A stretch of 64,000 nt of DNA from Bdellovibrio bacteriovorus HD100 (GTDB lineage: Bacteria > Bdellovibrionota > Bdellovibrionia > Bdellovibrionales > Bdellovibrionaceae), in contig NC_005363.1 of assembly GCF_000196175.1 (NCBI RefSeq), forward strand, positions 3,100,001 to 3,164,000, in the 5' to 3' direction. Within the stretch, counting starts at the first letter, position 1, and each line of letters opens with the position of its first letter. Shown here piece after piece: positions 53,102-61,955 of the stretch. The translations under genes and the position numbers were made by a program. The notes under the pieces were generated by a model. The model was not told where the DNA came from and did no database searches. It worked only from the letters and a program-made list of their open reading frames with translations.

Positions 53102-53770
53102 GTGGCCTATCACGTTCACAGCGACAAACCGTATTTTGACCTGATCATCGGAGACAAAACCTTTTCATCCTGGTCCATGCGTGCGTGGCTGGTGGCGGTG
53201 CAATCCGGTTTGCCATTCCGTGAAATCAACATCACTTTGGATCAGCCAAAAACGGCGGCACAGATCGCAAAATTCTCTCCATCCGGAAAAGTGCCGGCTC
53301 TGAAACAAGGCAAAATTGTCCTGTGGGATTCTTTGGCGATTGCGGAATACCTGAATGAACTTTCTCCAGAAGCAAAATTGTGGCCTGAAGACATCGGTGC
53401 CCGCGCGCTGGCCCGCACCTACGCGGCAGAAGTGCATTCCGGTTTTGCGTCCCTGCGATCCCAACTGAGCATGGATCTGAAACACTCGGAAGAAATCCGC
53501 CATTTGACTCCGGCAACCATCAGTGACATCAACCGCGTCCTGGAAATGTGGACCACCGCTTTGAAAGTCAGCGAAGGGCCTTACCTGTTCGGGGACTTCT
53601 GCATCGCCGATGCCTTCTTTGCGCCGATTGTCTTCCGCTTCCTGTCTTACAAAATTCAGATCAAAGACAAGATGGCCAAAGCCTATATGAAGAACATCCA
53701 GGACCACCACGGAGTGCAATTCTGGGTCGAGGAAGCTTTAAAAGAGAAAACTCCCCGTAAAGTCTTTTGA
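53102..53770 (+). CDS. Glutathione S-transferase-like protein
   Basis: The GTG start has ggaggt before it and gives 222 residues. The N-terminal thioredoxin-like domain has a Ser in TFSSWSMRAWLVAVQSG at the glutathione-activating position and SPSGKVPALKQG with the cis-Pro, followed by WDSLAIAEYL. The C-terminal helical domain includes GPYLFGDFCIADAFFAP, the N-capping box of GSTs. It belongs to the zeta/maleylacetoacetate isomerase-like bacterial set. If it isomerised maleylacetoacetate it would complement hmgA 46 kb away, which is speculation. Confidence 0.88.
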   Translation: MAYHVHSDKPYFDLIIGDKTFSSWSMRAWLVAVQSGLPFREINITLDQPKTAAQIAKFSPSGKVPALKQGKIVLWDSLAIAEYLNELSPEAKLWPEDIGARALARTYAAEVHSGFASLRSQLSMDLKHSEEIRHLTPATISDINRVLEMWTTALKVSEGPYLFGDFCIADAFFAPIVFRFLSYKIQIKDKMAKAYMKNIQDHHGVQFWVEEALKEKTPRKVF

Positions 53771-53844
53771 CACCCGGGAAAAGCTTTCAACAAGCCCCCA
53801 CAGCCCCTTTACATATAGACGCGAAAAGGTGAACTTCTGATCCC

Positions 53845-55425
53845 ATGAAGTTCACCTTTTTTTCTTTTCTGCTAGTTCTTTCCACATGCTCCCAGGCCCT
53901 GGCAGCGCGCGCGATTGTGATGATGAAGGATGCTTCCGCTTTCCAGCGCACGCTGAACACCCGCGGCACCTGGTCCCAGTCCCTGCCGGGCAAAATCGAA
54001 AAAAGCCTGCCACAACTTCACACTTTCATCGTCGACACTGAAAACCCCGCCGACATCGAACGCCTGAAGTCCGCTCCGGGTGTGGCCTATGTCGAAAAGG
54101 AATACTTCCACCCGGCTCCCCCACGAGTCAGTGAGGGCGCCGTTCTTGCCAATATCGATGTCGTTACCCCCGGCAGCCCTTGGGGCATTGAAGCGGTGAA
54201 AGCCCCGCAAGCGTGGAGCAAATCCAACAAAGGTGATGGCATCCGCGTTCTGGTTTTGGACAGCGGAATGAATGCGTCTCATCCTTCGCTGGCTCCGAAC
54301 TTTGAACGAGGCCGCAACTTCACGGGCGAAGATGGGATCTATGATTTCTATGATCGCACAGGTCACGGCACCCATGTGGGCGGCACCATTGCAGCTGCTG
54401 AAGATGGCAATGGCTTTTCCGGTGTTGCACCGAAAGCAAAACTGCTGGCCGCCAAAGTCTGTGTGGATTCAGGTTGTTCCAACACCGCTATCGTCGCCGG
54501 GATTTCCTGGGGGATTGATCAAGGTGTGGACGTGATGAATCTTTCATTGGGAAGCTCGGGTGGGTCCCCGGCTGAAAAAGCCGCTTTGTTGCGTGCGGAT
54601 CAGGCCGGGATCACCGTCGTGGCGGCCACGGGGAACTATGGCATCAACGAAGTCTTCTTCCCCGCCTCCGCCCCGTCGGTGATCGCGGTGGGCGCTGTAG
54701 ACAAAAATTTGAATCACGCGGTGTTTTCACAGTACGGCCCGGAAGTGTCTGTGGTGGCTCCGGGGGTTCAGATCGTGTCGACCATTCCCGTGGGCTCGGG
54801 TCGATCCAGCACTGTGACCCTTGCGGAGGCCACGGGACCACAAACACTGAAGGCCTATCACTTTAAGGGCACGGCGGTTCCTTATACTGAGCAAACACGT
54901 GCTGTCGTGGACTGCGGCTTGGGTGATCCGGCGGACTTTGCCGGGAAAGACGTCAAAGACAAACATGTGCTGGTCACTTTAAACCGCGTCACTCCGATCG
55001 AAGACCAGATCCGCAATGCCATGCGCGCCGGCGCCACCAGCGTGATTGTCGCCAACGACAGACCGGGCCTGATAGAAACGCGCTTGTTTGAAAAAGACAA
55101 TGTGTTGTTTGCAGTGGGCTTTTTCGTAGAGCAGGCCGTGGGTGAAAAGATCCGCGCCTTGGTTAAAACATCGCCTGAAACTTTGGTCAGCCTGAAGTCT
55201 GAGCTTACAAGTTACAAAGAAACCTTCGGGACGTCGATGGCCACTCCGCACGTGGCCGGTGTAGCCGCTTTAGTGAAGGCTGCGAACAAAAAACTAAAGC
55301 CCTCAGAGGTGAAGGCTTTATTGATGAAAACCGCCACACCGATGCCGCCCAACGAAGACAATCGTTATGGCTCGGGCCTGGTCAATGCCGAGGCCGCGGT
55401 GGAGGCGGCTCTGGAAATCAAATAA
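53845..55425 (+). CDS. Exported subtilisin-like protease (S8) with PA-domain insert
   Basis: The 526 residues have a signal peptide (~1-20), an I9 inhibitor-like propeptide (~22-90) and the catalytic domain: D139 in VLVLDSGMN, H174 in GHGTHVGGT, N264 in ATGNYG and S464 in FGTSMATPHVAG. Between Asn and Ser, about 120 residues (~330-450) form a protease-associated domain (VDCGLGDPADF, MRAGATSVIVAND) that affects access or specificity. It is likely secreted for protein breakdown. Its last 8 bases overlap the convergent downstream gene. Confidence 0.95.
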   Translation: MKFTFFSFLLVLSTCSQALAARAIVMMKDASAFQRTLNTRGTWSQSLPGKIEKSLPQLHTFIVDTENPADIERLKSAPGVAYVEKEYFHPAPPRVSEGAVLANIDVVTPGSPWGIEAVKAPQAWSKSNKGDGIRVLVLDSGMNASHPSLAPNFERGRNFTGEDGIYDFYDRTGHGTHVGGTIAAAEDGNGFSGVAPKAKLLAAKVCVDSGCSNTAIVAGISWGIDQGVDVMNLSLGSSGGSPAEKAALLRADQAGITVVAATGNYGINEVFFPASAPSVIAVGAVDKNLNHAVFSQYGPEVSVVAPGVQIVSTIPVGSGRSSTVTLAEATGPQTLKAYHFKGTAVPYTEQTRAVVDCGLGDPADFAGKDVKDKHVLVTLNRVTPIEDQIRNAMRAGATSVIVANDRPGLIETRLFEKDNVLFAVGFFVEQAVGEKIRALVKTSPETLVSLKSELTSYKETFGTSMATPHVAGVAALVKAANKKLKPSEVKALLMKTATPMPPNEDNRYGSGLVNAEAAVEAALEIK

Positions 55426-56728
55426 CTCTTTTCACAGCCATTTTAACCAGCGACTTGTCTGTCATGCGCTTTTTCACTGCGCGCAGCAGACTGTCCAGAT
55501 TCACCTGAACATTGTCATTAGTGTCGACACAGACACCGCCCACCCATGTCTGATCATTCACAACATGAATGTCCTGATGGCTGGCCGCAGTCACATCGAC
55601 TTTGTCACCGTCAACTTTGATTTCAGCCTGAACTGATTCGCTGGCACCCTCGCCGAATTCCGATTCATCCCAGTCTACTTTGATCACGTGGCTGTTGCTG
55701 ACCTTGATCAGGCACAGGCCTGTTTTGCGGTTGATGATGCTGATATCCCCACTGCCAGAGGACTTTTTATCGCTGAACAGGCTGTCCAAAGCACCGGCAT
55801 ACACGTCGGACGAATTCAGTGATGCCAGGACCAGGCCCTTCAGATCGCCGGTCTCCTGCTGAATTTGCTCTTGCGGCATCAGTTCCTGAATCCAGGATTT
55901 AAACTGCGAATCCGGCAGTTTCTGCAGCTTCTGAATCAAAGTTTTTGAATGGCCGTGATAAAGCGCTGCCAACTGCACCCGGAAATCAGAAATCGGGTTA
56001 AAGAAGCTCCAGTTTTCCAGCACCTTCATGCCCATCTTGTCTGTCTGGCTGCCGAAGTGAGCAAAGATTTTCATAATCGCCCGTGGAGTGCTGGCCTGGG
56101 ACTGTGTCAGCAGCACGTCACCGGAATTCCAAAGCTTCAGCAGATCCTTGGCCTGAATTTCACGGTCTTCCGGCAGATTGATTCTCAGGGTTTGCCCGTC
56201 CAGGGCCAGAACGCCTTCACTGCCCTCAACATTCAGAGCGCTGATTTCCACGCGGTTGAAGTTGAACAGCATGCCGTTCTTTTTTCCGAAATTGCGGGCA
56301 TGGAAATAAGCCACGAATTGCAAAGCCTCGTGAGTGTTTCGGCGCAGAAGCTTTTCCGCTTTGCGTTTTCCCACCAGGAAGTAAGAATCTTTGACTATGC
56401 GGAAAGTTTTTCCCGAGCCATCAAGGCGGGTGCCCACCATTTCGATGGCCGGCAGCTGATCCTGCGGGAAGTACTTCGTGCGGAAGGACGCCAGATCTTC
56501 CGCCGAAGTCGGCAACTGATAACTTTGGCTGAGACGCTGGAAATAGTCCTTGAAAGTCTTCTCTGCCGACGGGGCCAGGGAAGGAATCAAGGTGGAGTTC
56601 AGGCACGACAGCATCTGCTGCTCATCGGGTAAAATGCAGGAGTCCTTATCCGCAGCCGCCGCCACAGAACCTGACGTCATCACAAAACCCGCCACCAATA
56701 GTTTTATAAGACCTGACTTTGCGCCCAT
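55418..56728 (-). CDS. Exported protein of unknown function
   Basis: The 436 residues have a signal peptide (~1-25, ending VAAAAD) and a mature part without a recognised fold. A helical region is rich in leucine (LLKLWNSGDVLLTQSQAS). Near the C-terminus is a beta-rich part (GDISIINRKTGLCLIKVSN, HVIKVDWDESEFG) and VGGVCVDTN. Few cysteines are present (about 4). It ends inside the 3' end of the convergent subtilisin gene. Its promoter region has a 10-bp perfect inverted repeat. Confidence 0.6.
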   Translation of the reverse strand: MGAKSGLIKLLVAGFVMTSGSVAAAADKDSCILPDEQQMLSCLNSTLIPSLAPSAEKTFKDYFQRLSQSYQLPTSAEDLASFRTKYFPQDQLPAIEMVGTRLDGSGKTFRIVKDSYFLVGKRKAEKLLRRNTHEALQFVAYFHARNFGKKNGMLFNFNRVEISALNVEGSEGVLALDGQTLRINLPEDREIQAKDLLKLWNSGDVLLTQSQASTPRAIMKIFAHFGSQTDKMGMKVLENWSFFNPISDFRVQLAALYHGHSKTLIQKLQKLPDSQFKSWIQELMPQEQIQQETGDLKGLVLASLNSSDVYAGALDSLFSDKKSSGSGDISIINRKTGLCLIKVSNSHVIKVDWDESEFGEGASESVQAEIKVDGDKVDVTAASHQDIHVVNDQTWVGGVCVDTNDNVQVNLDSLLRAVKKRMTDKSLVKMAVKRVI

Positions 56729-56773
56729 GATCCGACCTCTCTTTATATATGAGTCTTAACAGAGCAAAGCCTG

Positions 56774-56800
56774 TGCCCTTTAATGGCGGTTTAAAGGGCA
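56774..56800. promoter_or_regulatory. Inverted repeat in the divergent region before the cysteine-repeat gene
   Basis: TGCCCTTTAA-tggcggt-TTAAAGGGCA is a perfect 10-bp inverted repeat between two divergent exported-protein genes. A second one, GACTGTC-x9-GACAGTC, lies at 56853-56875. Either may be an operator. Confidence 0.35.
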
Positions 56801-56957
56801 GCCAAGGACACTCCCTTTGTGCACCTGACTATTTGCGCTTCCAAAGAATGTCGACTGTCAAATTATGAGACAGTCATTTGATTTCAGGCGGCTCTTATTT
56901 GCATATAAATCTGGCCGGAACCTTGCTTTAATGCCCAGTGCTTATTGGAGTGCGAAC

Positions 56958-57407
56958 ATGATGAAGCTCTTGTTGGTTGTAGCTGCGATGATTGGATTGG
57001 GTGCTTTCCGTGCGGAAGCCACCCCGCTTTGCCATGTGGCGAAGTCCACCAAACTTGCCATGGATCAGCGCGATGACCTGCGCTTGAAATGTCTGAAACA
57101 AAAAAAGAACCAGATCAAAGTTTCCCAGTGCCTGGGTGTGGCTGCCTCCATGGAATATTCCACCAATGCGGAAGAAGCCCGCCTGGTGTGCCTGTATGAT
57201 CTGCGCCAACAACCCAACCTTAAAGAATGCCACTCGATCACCAAGTTGATGGAGTTCCCGGACTCGGGGGATGAAGCCCGTTGGGAGTGCCTGCGCAAGT
57301 TCAATCGCACCATCACCAAAAAGCAATGCCAGAAACTGGCTCAATCCATGAGTTATCCGGCCAACGAACAGCGTGCACAAATTTACTGCGAGCAAGAACT
57401 GCAGTAG
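56958..57407 (+). CDS. Small exported cysteine-repeat protein
   Basis: ATG 56958 with ggag seven bases upstream gives 149 residues; a longer upstream frame lacks a Shine-Dalgarno. It has a signal peptide (ending RAEATP). The mature protein is a repeat: one half unit, then three full units of exactly 33 residues with spacing C-x12-C-x19-C, sharing a Met/Ala-Glu-Ala signature before the third Cys (MEYSTNAEEAR, MEFPDSGDEAR, MSYPANEQRAQ). The same spacing and signature form the tail of the caspase-like protein at 16.3 kb. Function unknown, no family recognised. Confidence 0.75.
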   Translation: MMKLLLVVAAMIGLGAFRAEATPLCHVAKSTKLAMDQRDDLRLKCLKQKKNQIKVSQCLGVAASMEYSTNAEEARLVCLYDLRQQPNLKECHSITKLMEFPDSGDEARWECLRKFNRTITKKQCQKLAQSMSYPANEQRAQIYCEQELQ

Positions 57408-57467
57408 ATTTGTCCGGTTTTGAAACGAGATCTAGGCAACATCACTGACCCGGTCTAACATGGATAT

Positions 57468-58268
57468 GTGGTAAAGACGTTGCTGGGATCTCTTGTTTCA
57501 ATCTGTTTTATTCTGACCGCTGGCTGCAGCGGCAGTTCCAGCACGGAATCCAGCTTTCCGCACTCAAACTCCCGAACGTATTTCAAAAGCACGGCAAAGA
57601 TCTCGATGGAAGTTTATTATGAAACGGGGTCTGAACCCTTCACGGGAACCACCCTCAGTGGAATGAACTACTGGCAGATTCTGGAAGACAATCTGACGGC
57701 GATCTTCCAGTATCGCAGTGCTGCTCCGACCATTGCCGTTCCAAAAACTCTGGCCGAAATGACGGCGATCCCGGCTCAAGGCAAGACAGAGTGGACTGGC
57801 ATCGATATCGTCAATCTGCACAAGCAGTATCACAGTCAGCTTCCCACCCGTGCAGATTCCCGTTTCTATCTTTATTTCCTGGACGGCAACTACAGCACCG
57901 GATCCGGCCCTGAAACCGGAGTCATAGGCGTCAGCCTTGGCGGGACCCCGATCATTGCGATCTTTAAAGATGTCGTGCGAAGCTCGGGGGCAAATCCCAA
58001 CGGCGTGGTTCCCAAATACGTGGAGCAAAGCACGCTGGTGCACGAAATGGGGCACGCCCTGGGATTTGTGAACAACGGCGTTCCGATGGTCACAGTTCAT
58101 CAGGACACGGCTCATGGAGCTCATACAACCAATTCGGATTGTGTGATGTATTGGATGAACGAAGGCGCTTCGGATCTATCGAACTTTCTTCAGAACTACA
58201 TCAACTCGGGCGACACAGTGATGTGGGGTCCTGAAGTTCTTCAAGACGCCCAAGCCTATAGTGAATAA
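57468..58268 (+). CDS. Lipoprotein zinc metalloprotease (metzincin-like)
   Basis: The GTG start gives 266 residues with a lipobox (LTAGC, Cys 20). A zinc-protease motif HEMGHALGF (H192, E193, H196) is followed by a Met-turn-like CVMYWM (~225-230), as in metzincins. The usual third His ten residues after the first is Asn here (N202), but a cluster HQDTAHGAH (~211-219) could supply it. The enzyme would be on the cell envelope. The fold is beta-rich before the site (RFYLYFLDG, VIGVSLGG). Substrate unknown. Confidence 0.75.
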   Translation: MVKTLLGSLVSICFILTAGCSGSSSTESSFPHSNSRTYFKSTAKISMEVYYETGSEPFTGTTLSGMNYWQILEDNLTAIFQYRSAAPTIAVPKTLAEMTAIPAQGKTEWTGIDIVNLHKQYHSQLPTRADSRFYLYFLDGNYSTGSGPETGVIGVSLGGTPIIAIFKDVVRSSGANPNGVVPKYVEQSTLVHEMGHALGFVNNGVPMVTVHQDTAHGAHTTNSDCVMYWMNEGASDLSNFLQNYINSGDTVMWGPEVLQDAQAYSE

Positions 58269-58363
58269 AACCTCGCATAAATCTTCATTATTTATTTACA
58301 AACATTACAGAATTGCAAAAAACCAGACTTGCCCCCGCGTCCAGTCAATCCTATTCTGTCCAC

Positions 58364-59071
58364 ATGGAACTAGGTCCGCAGAAAGGCTTTTCGTTGAACA
58401 TGATGTCATCTGAAGAAAAAACGAAGAAAACTAAGATTATTGTAAAGGCTCCCACACAAGAACGTTCTCGCCAGACAGTAGCAACAATCCTGGATGCCTG
58501 CTCCCGCCTCTTGGTCAGTGAAGGATTCTATTCCATCACGACCGATAAAATTGCCAAAGAAGCCGGTGTCAGCATCGGTTCACTGTATCAGTTCTTTGGT
58601 AACAAAGAGTCCGTTGTTCAAGCTGTTGTGAAAAACATTCTTGAAGAAGACAAACGCATCTTCAGTGAGAAAATGCGTGCCATTTCCCCATTGCCACCTG
58701 AGCAGCGTGTGAAGGGCATGATTGAACTGGCTGTTGAAACCACTCGTCGCAACTCGGAACTTCGCTCTAAACTGACCACCATTCAGTACTATGTTGCCGA
58801 AGCTGCTTACATGTCCGAGACGATCCGTTTCTTCCAGGAGGTTGTTCGTTACAATCTTCCGCAGATCCCGGGCCGCGACATGGAAAAGATCTCTTACATC
58901 ATGGTGAACGCCTTCATCGGCCTGACCAACACGATGGCGATCGACAATCCAACTGCCATCCACGATACAGCCGTTGTGGAAGAGATCTATCAGCTCTTCC
59001 ACAAATACCTGGATCTAAGCGGCCCCGCTCCGGTGGCAGCTGTGAATCGCAATAAAGGTGATTTTATCTAA
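58364..59071 (+). CDS. TetR-family transcriptional regulator
   Basis: Starting at ATG 58364 the protein has 235 residues; ATGs at 58400/58403 are alternatives, and none has a clear Shine-Dalgarno. The N-terminal helix-turn-helix is typical: ATILDACSRLLVSEGFYSIT, TDKIAKEAGVSIGSLYQFFG and NKESVVQAVV. The C-terminal ligand domain is AcrR-like (TetR_C), ligand unknown. A terminator follows directly. No obvious target gene is adjacent; the metalloprotease gene upstream lies in the same direction. Confidence 0.92.
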   Translation: MELGPQKGFSLNMMSSEEKTKKTKIIVKAPTQERSRQTVATILDACSRLLVSEGFYSITTDKIAKEAGVSIGSLYQFFGNKESVVQAVVKNILEEDKRIFSEKMRAISPLPPEQRVKGMIELAVETTRRNSELRSKLTTIQYYVAEAAYMSETIRFFQEVVRYNLPQIPGRDMEKISYIMVNAFIGLTNTMAIDNPTAIHDTAVVEEIYQLFHKYLDLSGPAPVAAVNRNKGDFI

Positions 59072-59092
59072 GCCATCCGCACATTCGAAAAT

Positions 59093-59125
59093 AAAAAAGC
59101 CGGGAGACAATCCCGGCTTTTTTTA
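59093..59125. terminator. Bidirectional terminator between the TetR and lytic transglycosylase genes
   Basis: GCCGGGA-gacaa-TCCCGGC has six A residues on the left and seven T residues on the right, serving the convergent genes. Confidence 0.88.
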
Positions 59126-59149
59126 TTTCCAATTTCCAATCTCTAATTT

Positions 59150-60334
59150 CTATTTTCTTTTATCTTCCATCGCCACCATGCGGTCGCGGCGGGCCAGGGT
59201 GATCAAAGCGACATTGTATTTGTCCTTTGGAACCGCGATCACCGTCTTAGCCGGGATCGGGTGGCCTTTGCGGGCCTTGAAGGTCAGGTGGGGATTGAAG
59301 ACCTGGGCCTTGCGATCATCACCATCAAACCAGGCCACAATCTCTTTGTACTTCACAGACACCGGCAGCTTCAGATCCTGGGAATCCAGCGGCTTGGACC
59401 ACACCACAGAACCGAAATACTTGCCCGCGTTCTTTTCCACTTCCAATGCCGCCAGGAAGCTTGCATAGAAGTTGCGGGACGCAAAACCAAAGGTCTTGCT
59501 GGATTTCACATCCGTCACCAACTGCCCCAGCTCACGGGTGCCGTACTTTTCAGTCAGCTTGCGCACACCGGTTGGACCGTGATTGTAACCTGTCACCGCC
59601 AGCGGCCAGGAGTTCAGCATGGAATAGTTCTGACGAAGAAGTTTCGCCGCCAGTTTTGTTGCTTCCATCGGATGATTGCGGTTGTCCACCGCAGTTGAAA
59701 TCATCTTATAAGGACGAGCCGTGTAAGGCATGATCTGCCACAGACCACTGGCCCCCACTTTGGAGCGCGCCATGATGTTGAAAGAACTTTCAACAAACGC
59801 CAGACGCGTCAGTTCCACCGGAACTTTGGCATCACGGAAGATTTTTTCCATATCCTCGATATAACGACCGGAATAGAAGATCGCCTCCTGCATGCGGTCC
59901 TTTTGACCCAGCTGGAAACGCAGGCGCTCCGCCGCTTCCGGGGAATTCAGCTTCAGCGCAATTTCCTTTTTAACTTCATCAACGCGCTTTTGCTTCGCAC
60001 GCTCTGTTGTCAGGCCCGTCAGATCAACGATCTCGTAAACCTTCTCAACGTTTTCAGAATCGTGAATCACACCCTGGTTGGTGGAATATTTAGTATAGAT
60101 ATCAATCCAGAACTGAACTTGCTTGTCCATGCCTTTGGGAATGGAGAATGCGGTCTCATGGTAACCCAGTGACGCGGTTTGATCGGAAAAGACCGGAGCA
60201 CGCCAAGGACGGCTTTCTTCCGGGCTGCGACCCAAAACCTGCGGCACCACCTGCTCAGCAATATTTCCCTGTGCCATTGCCACAGGAGCGCCTAGCATAA
60301 AAACGTATAGAACTGAGACACTAAGTTTCATCAT
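59150..60334 (-). CDS. Exported lytic transglycosylase (SLT/MltD-like)
   Basis: From ATG 60334 (aggtgg upstream) the protein has 394 residues with a signal peptide (ending VAMAQ). The SLT domain (~165-310) has the catalytic Glu182 in AFVESSFN, ASGLWQIMPYTA and AVTGYNHGPTGV with the active-site Tyr. It cleaves the glycan strand between MurNAc and GlcNAc, leaving 1,6-anhydroMurNAc. A small C-terminal domain (~330-394) may bind peptidoglycan, but no LysM motif is obvious. It lies downstream of dacB on the same strand. Confidence 0.9.
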   Translation of the reverse strand: MMKLSVSVLYVFMLGAPVAMAQGNIAEQVVPQVLGRSPEESRPWRAPVFSDQTASLGYHETAFSIPKGMDKQVQFWIDIYTKYSTNQGVIHDSENVEKVYEIVDLTGLTTERAKQKRVDEVKKEIALKLNSPEAAERLRFQLGQKDRMQEAIFYSGRYIEDMEKIFRDAKVPVELTRLAFVESSFNIMARSKVGASGLWQIMPYTARPYKMISTAVDNRNHPMEATKLAAKLLRQNYSMLNSWPLAVTGYNHGPTGVRKLTEKYGTRELGQLVTDVKSSKTFGFASRNFYASFLAALEVEKNAGKYFGSVVWSKPLDSQDLKLPVSVKYKEIVAWFDGDDRKAQVFNPHLTFKARKGHPIPAKTVIAVPKDKYNVALITLARRDRMVAMEDKRK

Positions 60335-60365
60335 GGGAGGTCCACCTTCCACCTTTTCAATCGGC

Positions 60366-61790
60366 TTATTTTACAAGATAGATAAGTAAATTATCAAAAA
60401 ACGCGCGAATCTTCGTCTCATCCGTGGAACCGTTGTAAACGAAAGAGAAAGTCACAACTCGCCCGTCTTCCAAACCCGCATAACCCGCTAATGAGACCAC
60501 GCCTGTCAGGAATCCCGTTTTCGCACGCACCCAGCGTTCTGCCGGAGAATTCTTCATGCGTTTTTTAAGCGTGCCATCAACCCCGGCGATCGGCAAGGAG
60601 GTCAGGAACTCGGGCTGGACCCGGAAATCGTTGCGTAAATGCTGCAGGACCTTCCACATCGCGAAAGAGGACAGCTTGTTCTGGCGCGACAAACCTGAAG
60701 GAGACTGCAGATTGTATTGCTCTGCCGGCACACCCAGACTTTGCATGTGCTCATTGATAACAAGCACGCCGTCGGCCAGCGTCGCCCCTTTTGTTTTTTT
60801 CACCGCCCCCAAATTCTTGGTCAGCATCTCGGCAACATAGTTGTTTGAAAACTTGTTCATGTCGGCAACCATCTGCTCAATCGGTTTGCTTTCCGATTCA
60901 GCCACCAGTTCGGCCTTCTCTGGTGTGACACCGTTCCTGATCGTACCGGTGAGTTGAATTCCTCTTTGCGCCAGGAAAGCTTTCAAATTGTATCCTGCCC
61001 AAAGGTCCGGCTGCGTGATGTTCTTAAAGACCACCACTTCCTTCAAACCCTGACCAATGCTGCCACCCACGTGAATCACATCACCTGGGAATTTCTTGTC
61101 TTCATCGCGGTCCGCCAGCAGATTGTTCGCGGAACCGCTCACCGTCTTGGCCTTGTTCACCAGGCGGATATAGTCATTTTCCGGATCAATCGTCACTTCA
61201 GCACCGTTACCGGCCCCGTTGGCACGCACAAAGATATTCACCGAATTCCAGTTGAAACTCATCGCCCCGACCGGCGCATCGTAAGCGCGATCCACACGCT
61301 CTTTCTGACGGCTCAAGTCGTAACGGACTCTGTCAAACAGAGAGTCGTCCACGACAATATCGCCTTCAATCTTTTTGATTTTGGTACGGGTAAAGGCATT
61401 CACCAAATACCACATATTTTCAGAGACAAAAGAAGGATCCCCGCCGCCTTTAAGATACAAAGTCCCCTTCAAGGTCCCGCTTTTAAGATCCCCGCTGGTC
61501 AAAAGCTGAGTTTTGAATTTAGTCCCCGGAGGAAATGAAGCCAAAACCGCGGAAGCCGTCGCAATTTTCGAAATGGACGCCGGGACCATCATCTTGTTCC
61601 CATTCACATCCAAAAGAGTCTTCAGCTCTTCCCCTTCACCGATGGTCGCATAAATACCCAAATCTTTGGTGTTCACGCCGTACTTCTTAGCCAGCCCCTC
61701 AAACTCTTTGGAAATATCCTTAAACTTATCATCCGCGTGAACATTGAAAGAAATCAGCGCAACGACCAAAGAAATCAATAAAGCTTTCAC
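60366..61790 (-). CDS. dacB: D-alanyl-D-alanine carboxypeptidase/endopeptidase DacB (PBP4, S13 family)
   Basis: The 474 residues have a signal peptide (ending VHADD) and the penicilloyl serine motifs S72-I-S-K75, SNNYVAEML (SxN) and RAKTGFLTG (KTG). The insert domain of class C PBPs is present (~90-270). PBP4 proteins trim D-Ala or cut cross-links. From memory, Bdellovibrio has three DacB-type enzymes, two of them used to round up prey cells, and this may be the third (Bd3244), but I cannot verify that from sequence. Confidence 0.94.
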   Translation of the reverse strand: MKALLISLVVALISFNVHADDKFKDISKEFEGLAKKYGVNTKDLGIYATIGEGEELKTLLDVNGNKMMVPASISKIATASAVLASFPPGTKFKTQLLTSGDLKSGTLKGTLYLKGGGDPSFVSENMWYLVNAFTRTKIKKIEGDIVVDDSLFDRVRYDLSRQKERVDRAYDAPVGAMSFNWNSVNIFVRANGAGNGAEVTIDPENDYIRLVNKAKTVSGSANNLLADRDEDKKFPGDVIHVGGSIGQGLKEVVVFKNITQPDLWAGYNLKAFLAQRGIQLTGTIRNGVTPEKAELVAESESKPIEQMVADMNKFSNNYVAEMLTKNLGAVKKTKGATLADGVLVINEHMQSLGVPAEQYNLQSPSGLSRQNKLSSFAMWKVLQHLRNDFRVQPEFLTSLPIAGVDGTLKKRMKNSPAERWVRAKTGFLTGVVSLAGYAGLEDGRVVTFSFVYNGSTDETKIRAFFDNLLIYLVK

Positions 61791-61955
61791 TCAACTCTCC
61801 CCATAAAAACCAATCCAGATAACCGTTCCAAATCACCTGCAGAAAACGCAAGTCCAACAACGCAGTCAGATGAGCCTTTTTCACGCGTTCTAGACGATGG
61901 TAATGTTGGTGTTTTTCTTTCGCAAGTCCTACGGTCACTTGTTAGACTGAAGTTC

